From assembly GCA_019313505.1 (NCBI GenBank), contig JAFDBA010000070.1, forward strand, positions 1 to 11,055: a stretch of DNA of 11,055 nucleotides, written 5' to 3'. Shown here piece by piece: positions 7,701-11,055 of this stretch. Positions within the stretch are counted from its first letter, which is position 1; every line of letters begins with the position of its first letter. This DNA comes from Deltaproteobacteria bacterium. GTDB taxonomy: Bacteria > Desulfobacterota > Desulfobacteria > Desulfobacterales > UBA11574. The notes below the pieces were generated by a model. The model saw nothing but the letters and a program-made list of their open reading frames with translations. It made no database searches and was not told where the DNA came from. Position numbers and translations under genes: made by a program.

Positions 7701-8867
7701 GTGTTTTACGCACAACTTGAAAAAATGCTTGTGGGCCAAAAATGTTTCACATCTCTGAAAAAAGGCAAGAAGGTTCTGATTACAAAAGGGAGCAAGATAG
7801 ATACTGAGATGCTGGCCGGGATACCCGTGGCGCAGCTTGAGGGGATCGTACTTAAAAGCCCCAAACTGACCGAACAGGTCCATGATATCCTTAGGCGATA
7901 TAGAAGCCAATGCGAGATTTGTAGAAAATCTTTTGAAAAAAGTATCGCCCGGTTCGAAAAAGGGGATGAGCTTCCTCCAGGCGTAATTAAAATGGTTAAG
8001 GTCTACGTGGCGATGAAGCGCAAGCTATCCGTGGGTGACAAAATGTCAGGACGACATGGTAACAAGGGGGTGGTGTCGAGAATTCTTCCACAAGAAGACC
8101 TTCCTTATTTTGAAGACGGAACGCAGGTTGATATGGTCCTTAATCCCCTTGGAGTACCTTCCAGGATGAATGTAGGGCAGGTTCTGGAAATTCATTTGGG
8201 TTGGGCCGCAAAAGGGCTTGGGGATCAGCTTAACAATCTCATGGAACAAAGAAAAAATGAGGCCCTTAGAGAGAAGCTTAAGCGAATCTTCTCAGAACCG
8301 TCCACTCAAGAGATGATAGACGGCTTCGATGATGAAGACCTGTACGAATTTGCAAGTAATTATAAAGACGGTGTTCACATGGCAACACCGGTTTTTGATG
8401 GTGCTAAAGAGAATGAGATCAAGTCTCTTCTTGTCGAGGCGGGGCTTTCCACAACTGCTCAGGCCACATTGTATGACGGGCGTACCGGGGAGGCTTTTCA
8501 GGAAAAGATTACCGTTGGTACGATGTATGTGTTGAAACTCCATCACCTGGTCGATGACAAGATTCATGCTCGGTCTATCGGTCCATATTCTCTTGTGACG
8601 CAACAACCCCTTGGCGGAAAGGCCCAGTTCGGAGGTCAGCGTCTTGGTGAAATGGAAGTCTGGGCCATGGAAGCGTATGGAGCGGCGAATGCTCTTCAAG
8701 AATTTTTAACAGTAAAGTCGGATGACATGGCAGGCAGGACTCGTATGTATGAAAAGATTGTAAAAGGTCAGAATACATTAGAACCGGGCTTGCCTGAGTC
8801 CTTCAAGGTCCTGACAAAAGAATTGAAGAGTTTGGGTTTGGACATAATCCTTATGGAAGGAAAATAA
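4770..8867 (+). CDS. rpoB: DNA-directed RNA polymerase subunit beta
   Basis: Beta forms one pincer of core RNA polymerase and part of the active site. The 1365-residue product is complete (E. coli beta has 1342) and collinear with the E. coli protein, including E. coli-like lineage-specific inserts. The rifampicin region starts at residue 518 (QLSQFMDQTNPLSETTHKRR). The residues equivalent to E. coli Q513, D516, S522, H526, R529 and S531 are wild type; the one change is Thr for N518, so a rifampicin-sensitive enzyme is expected. PIETPEGPNIGLI follows. The active-site motif GDKMSGRHGNKG is at 1089-1100, with K1091 and K1099 matching E. coli K1065 and K1073. The end LPESFKVLTKELKSLGLDI is typical. 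A CxxC pair (C1048/C1051) lies in the insert before the active-site region. GGAG at 4761-4764 is 5 nt before the ATG. rpoC starts 3 nt after the stop. Confidence 0.98.
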   Translation: MSERIVANKRKRKNFGKIKKIIDIPDLIAVQRESFSRFLQMDIPPEKRIDIGLQSVFKSVFPIKDFTGSASLEFVSYRFAEVKQGIKECINRGMTYEIPVRITVRLVVYDIDNDTGVTNIRDIKEQEIYFGTIPLMTDNGTFIINGTERVVVSQLHRSSGVFFDHDKGKTHSSGKVIYSSRIIPVRGSWIDMEIDHKGIAHIRIDRRRKFPITILYKAIGYTSEDILAYFYETEKFVIRGKLISKKFNEDLLRGKRASSDINDPETGESIILKGRMFTKAAIKKLKTANLELVPISVEDILDKVFAKTIVDPDSGETIVKCNQIFNQEIFQALLDAGINEFELLLIDGVTSSDSIHKTLILDKVETKEDALIEIYRRLRPGNPATLEVAQEFIDHMFFKSSYYDLSGVGRMKINLRLGISSSIDLRTLRKEDILLTTKTLVKLKDTQGAVDDIDHLGNRRVRAVGELLENQYRIGLVRMERAIKERMSLQEVDALMPHDLANSKPVSAVVKEFFGTSQLSQFMDQTNPLSETTHKRRLSALGPGGLTRERAGFEVRDVHPSHYGRICPIETPEGPNIGLIVSLSTYARVNEYGFIETPYSLVKDASVLQDVKFLSSFEEKDHPIAQANAPIDENRRFVRPLVTSRVEGELMMVKSEDIELMDISPNQLVSVSASLIPFLENDDANRALMGSNMQRQAVPLLMNRAPLVGTGVEGVVAKDSGVTVVAQRDGTVVDVEASRIVLKHEPEDDKNSEIPVTVYQLSKFIRSNQNTCFNQRPIVRKGQKVKAGEIITDGPATDKGELALGKNIMVAFMPWGGYNFEDSILVGERLHRDGVYTSVHIEEFEVVARDTKLGKEDITRDIPNVGDEALKDLDESGIIRLGAEVGSGDILVGKITPKGETQLSPEEKLLRAIFGEKAGDVKDSSLRVPPGVHGIVVDAKVFSRSGVEKDDRTRFIEDKKIAALEKDSNDKLAVIKDVFYAQLEKMLVGQKCFTSLKKGKKVLITKGSKIDTEMLAGIPVAQLEGIVLKSPKLTEQVHDILRRYRSQCEICRKSFEKSIARFEKGDELPPGVIKMVKVYVAMKRKLSVGDKMSGRHGNKGVVSRILPQEDLPYFEDGTQVDMVLNPLGVPSRMNVGQVLEIHLGWAAKGLGDQLNNLMEQRKNEALREKLKRIFSEPSTQEMIDGFDDEDLYEFASNYKDGVHMATPVFDGAKENEIKSLLVEAGLSTTAQATLYDGRTGEAFQEKITVGTMYVLKLHHLVDDKIHARSIGPYSLVTQQPLGGKAQFGGQRLGEMEVWAMEAYGAANALQEFLTVKSDDMAGRTRMYEKIVKGQNTLEPGLPESFKVLTKELKSLGLDIILMEGK

Positions 8868-8870
8868 TCA

Positions 8871-10820
8871 ATGGAAACTATATACGATTTTTTCACCAAA
8901 CCGACCGATCCAAGACTTTATTCCGGTGTTAAGATTTCCCTGGCATCCCCCGATCAGATTTTTAAATGGTCCCACGGTGAGATAAAGAAACCGGAAACTA
9001 TAAATTATCGAACTTTTAAACCTGAACGTGACGGCCTTTTCTGTGCCAAGATATTCGGTCCGACAAAGGACTACGAATGTAACTGCGGCAAGTACAAGCG
9101 GATGAAACACAGGGGCGTTATTTGTGAAAAATGTGGTGTGGAGGTTATTCAGTCCAAGGTGCGGAGAGAACGGATGGCGCACATTAAACTCGCCACACCT
9201 TGTTCCCATATATGGTTTTTAAGAAGCCTTCCGAGCAAGATTGGTAATCTGCTCGATTTGACGTTAAAAAATCTTGAAAAAGTGATTTACTTTGACAGTT
9301 ACATTGTGATCGATCCCAAGGACACGGATCTTAATCAAAATCAACTTCTATCGGAGGAAAAATATCGAGAAGCATGTGAAGTTTACGGGACAAAATTTGA
9401 AGCCGGGATAGGGGCTGAGGCTGTCAAAAAACTGCTGGATAAAATCGATCTCGATGCGGTATACAAGGAGTTGAGAGTTGATATCAGTTCCACTCGCTCT
9501 ATAACAAAGCGGCAAAAATTGTCTAAACGACTCAAGATTGTCAAAGCATTCATGAAGTCGGGAATAGATCCGACCTGGATGATAATGGATGTTATTCCGG
9601 TTCTACCACCGGATTTGCGGCCCCTTGTCCCTCTTGAAGGTGGAAGATTTGCAACATCTGATTTGAACGACCTCTATCGCAGGGTCATTAACCGAAATAA
9701 TCGGTTAAAACGGCTTATTGAATTAAAGGCTCCTGACATTATTGTGCGGAATGAAAAAAGGATGCTCCAGGAGTCAGTGGATGTTCTTTTTGATAACGGC
9801 CGGCACGGCAGAGCGATTATGGGAACTAACAAACGACCGTTAAAGTCGCTTAGTGATACATTGAAGGGCAAACAGGGGCGTTTTAGACAGAATCTTTTGG
9901 GCAAAAGGGTCGATTATTCCGGCCGTACCGTTATCACAATAGGACCGGATCTCAGACTACACCAGTGCGGTTTGCCCAAAAAGATGGCCCTGGAGATGTT
10001 TAAGCCGTTTATTTATTATCGTCTTGAACAAAAAGGACTTGTTTCCACGGTAAAAAGTGCCAAGAGGATGGTGGAAAGAGAAGTTCCTGAGGTCTGGGAT
10101 ACATTGGATGAGGTGGTAAAGGAATACCCGGTTCTATTAAATCGAGCTCCAACGCTTCATCGGTTGGGAATTCAGGCATTTGAGCCTATTCTCATTGAAG
10201 GCAAGGCCCTGCAGCTTCACCCGCTGGTCTGTACTGCATTTAATGCAGACTTTGATGGCGACCAGATGGCTGTTCATATACCACTTTCGGTAGAGGCTCA
10301 AATAGAGGCCAGGGTATTGATGCTGTCTAGTAATAACATTCTTTCTCCTGCCAATGGGAGCCCTATAATTGTACCAAGTCAGGATATTGTTCTTGGTATC
10401 TATTACATGACGAGAGGGGTTTCCGGGTCCAAAGGCGAAGGTAAAATATTTGCAAATGCTGAAGAAGTTAGATGTGCATACGATGCAAAGGCCGTTGATC
10501 TTCATGCCAAAATTATTGTTCGTATGGAGGGTGAAAGGTTTGACACTACCGTGGGGCGTATCCTGTTGTGGGAAATTATTCCAAAAGATAACATCATAAT
10601 GATACGCCATATCGAGGTTTTTGATGAACAAGAGGCAGATACCGTTTTAGAAAAGCTGCAGGCCGGCGGGGATTTTGTTGAAATGGTAACCCAATATTCA
10701 AAAGGCCCTGACAGGGATAATCAAGGGCTTGTCGGTCTATTCAGTCTTTGCTTTGGAAGAAGAGGGGATAAGCAGCGCTATTATTGCCGACCAATCTTAT
10801 CATATTTTTCAGGTGATTAA
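8871..10820 (+). CDS. rpoC: RNA polymerase subunit beta', N-terminal part (frame breaks near 10740)
   Basis: Beta' carries the catalytic Mg2+ site and the clamp of RNA polymerase. This frame gives 649 residues. The numbering matches E. coli through the core: zinc finger C70, C72, C85, C88; switch-2 region RFRQNLLGKRVDYSGR at 337-352; catalytic NADFDGD at 458-464 (D460, D462, D464). Conserved sequence runs to LLWEIIPK (565-572). From residue 573 a parvulin-like domain begins (RHIEV, EKLQAGGDFVEMVTQYSKG). After about G622-F624 the frame encodes nonsense up to TAA (10818-10820), while the correct continuation lies one nucleotide further on. So real RpoC coding in this frame ends near 10740. The ATG at 8871 has AAGGA (8857-8861) inside the end of rpoB, so translation is probably coupled. 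Confidence 0.95.
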   Translation: METIYDFFTKPTDPRLYSGVKISLASPDQIFKWSHGEIKKPETINYRTFKPERDGLFCAKIFGPTKDYECNCGKYKRMKHRGVICEKCGVEVIQSKVRRERMAHIKLATPCSHIWFLRSLPSKIGNLLDLTLKNLEKVIYFDSYIVIDPKDTDLNQNQLLSEEKYREACEVYGTKFEAGIGAEAVKKLLDKIDLDAVYKELRVDISSTRSITKRQKLSKRLKIVKAFMKSGIDPTWMIMDVIPVLPPDLRPLVPLEGGRFATSDLNDLYRRVINRNNRLKRLIELKAPDIIVRNEKRMLQESVDVLFDNGRHGRAIMGTNKRPLKSLSDTLKGKQGRFRQNLLGKRVDYSGRTVITIGPDLRLHQCGLPKKMALEMFKPFIYYRLEQKGLVSTVKSAKRMVEREVPEVWDTLDEVVKEYPVLLNRAPTLHRLGIQAFEPILIEGKALQLHPLVCTAFNADFDGDQMAVHIPLSVEAQIEARVLMLSSNNILSPANGSPIIVPSQDIVLGIYYMTRGVSGSKGEGKIFANAEEVRCAYDAKAVDLHAKIIVRMEGERFDTTVGRILLWEIIPKDNIIMIRHIEVFDEQEADTVLEKLQAGGDFVEMVTQYSKGPDRDNQGLVGLFSLCFGRRGDKQRYYCRPILSYFSGD

Positions 10821-10833
10821 GAAACGTCCCGAG
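10587..10833 (+). other. Parvulin (PpiC-type) domain inserted in RpoC
   Basis: Between the normal RpoC blocks LLWEIIPK and IPFSTVN there is extra sequence. The equivalent E. coli blocks, as I recall them, are adjacent (roughly VPKGLPYSIVN). The insert reads as a PpiC/rotamase domain: RHIEV (first His, H580), an alpha helix with EADTVLEKLQAGGDFVEM, QYSKGPDRDNQGLVGLF, then in the next frame SVFALEEEGISSAI and SYHIFQVIKK (last His at 10801-10803). Both framing His positions of parvulins are present. The usual GDLG turn reads GLVG. About 11 residues normally lying between that turn and FAL (RG.MVPEFE type) are absent, at the place where the frame changes. The role is unknown; it may be a chaperone-like or interaction module on polymerase, catalytically active or not. 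Confidence 0.85.
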
Positions 10834-11055
10834 ATACCTTTTTCTACAGTAAACAATGTCAGGGATAAAAAGACCCTTAGCGAACTTGTGAATTACGCAT
10901 ACAGGAATCTTGGGCCAAAGGCCACAGTTATCCTTTCCGATAGATTGAAAGACATCGGTTTCCAGTATTCAACTCAAGGGGGGCTTTCCATTTCCATTGA
11001 TGCCATGATCATACCGTCTACCAAATGGGATATTTTGAAAAAGGCCGAAAAGCAG
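10741..11055 (+). CDS. rpoC: RNA polymerase subunit beta', continuation in +1 frame (3'-partial)
   Basis: This frame is open from 10690 to the window end. It encodes the second half of the parvulin insert (SVFALEEEGISSAI, SYHIFQVIKK) and then canonical beta' sequence: IPFSTVN, LVNYAYRNLGPKATVILSDR, GFQYSTQGGLSISIDAMIIP and TKWDILKKAEKQ. This corresponds to the E. coli region with [20 protein letters not shown] and VGIDDMVIPEKK, leading into the funnel domain. There is no convincing start: no ATG with a Shine-Dalgarno lies between the upstream TAA (10687-10689) and conserved sequence. A GTG at 10813-10815 overlaps the end of the other frame but lies inside the insert. It is best read as part of one rpoC gene separated by an indel. 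Confidence 0.9.

Noticed and set aside
10690..10742. Programmed +1 ribosomal frameshifting in rpoC.
   Set aside because: No stop codon or rare-codon slippery site at the junction, no upstream Shine-Dalgarno-like stimulator, and about 11 expected residues are missing, which frameshifting would not explain.
10740..10820. The 26-residue tail FSLCFGRRGD... of the first rpoC frame as a real C-terminus.
   Set aside because: It has no family resemblance, while the overlapping frame encodes the conserved parvulin and RpoC continuation.

Overview
The window is a bacterial translation/transcription core operon in the order tuf (3' part), rpmG, tRNA-Trp, secE, nusG, rplK, rplA, rplJ, rplL, rpoB, rpoC (5' part). 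All genes are on the + strand. The gene order, a tRNA-Trp between rpmG and secE, moderate G+C, and the protein sequences suggest a Gram-negative bacterium of the former Deltaproteobacteria (Desulfobacterota, Desulfobacterales-like). This placement is inferred from sequence recognition only, not from a search.

Layout. Positions 1-887 hold the last three quarters of an EF-Tu gene, whose reading frame is broken near its end by a perfect 11-nt tandem duplication. Next come ribosomal protein L33 (GTG start) and a complete tRNA-Trp(CCA). SecE and NusG follow; SecE has a long basic N-terminal extension. The L11-L1 pair is preceded by a hairpin that could be the L1 autoregulatory target. A 240-nt gap before rplJ contains a recognisable L10-leader RNA, including a sequence complementary to the rplJ ribosome-binding site. 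L10, L7/L12, RNA polymerase beta and beta' follow with short spacers, so ribosomal stalk and polymerase expression are probably linked.

The genes supply the elongation factor, ribosomal proteins of the large-subunit stalk and L1 arm, the translocon subunit SecE, the elongation factor NusG and the two large RNA polymerase subunits. They are normally co-expressed and controlled by feedback of L1 and L10(L7/L12)4 on their own mRNA.

The most unusual content is at the right end. RpoC follows the E. coli beta' alignment residue for residue through the zinc finger (C70, C72, C85, C88) and the catalytic NADFDGD motif (458-464). After residue 572 a parvulin (PpiC-type peptidyl-prolyl isomerase-like) domain interrupts it, and normal RpoC sequence then resumes. 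The frame changes inside this inserted domain near 10740, where about 11 residues expected for a parvulin are also missing. Thus two conserved genes, tuf and rpoC, each carry a frame-disrupting indel. Sequencing or assembly error is the simplest explanation. A decayed tuf copy or a truly split rpoC are alternatives that need read-level data.
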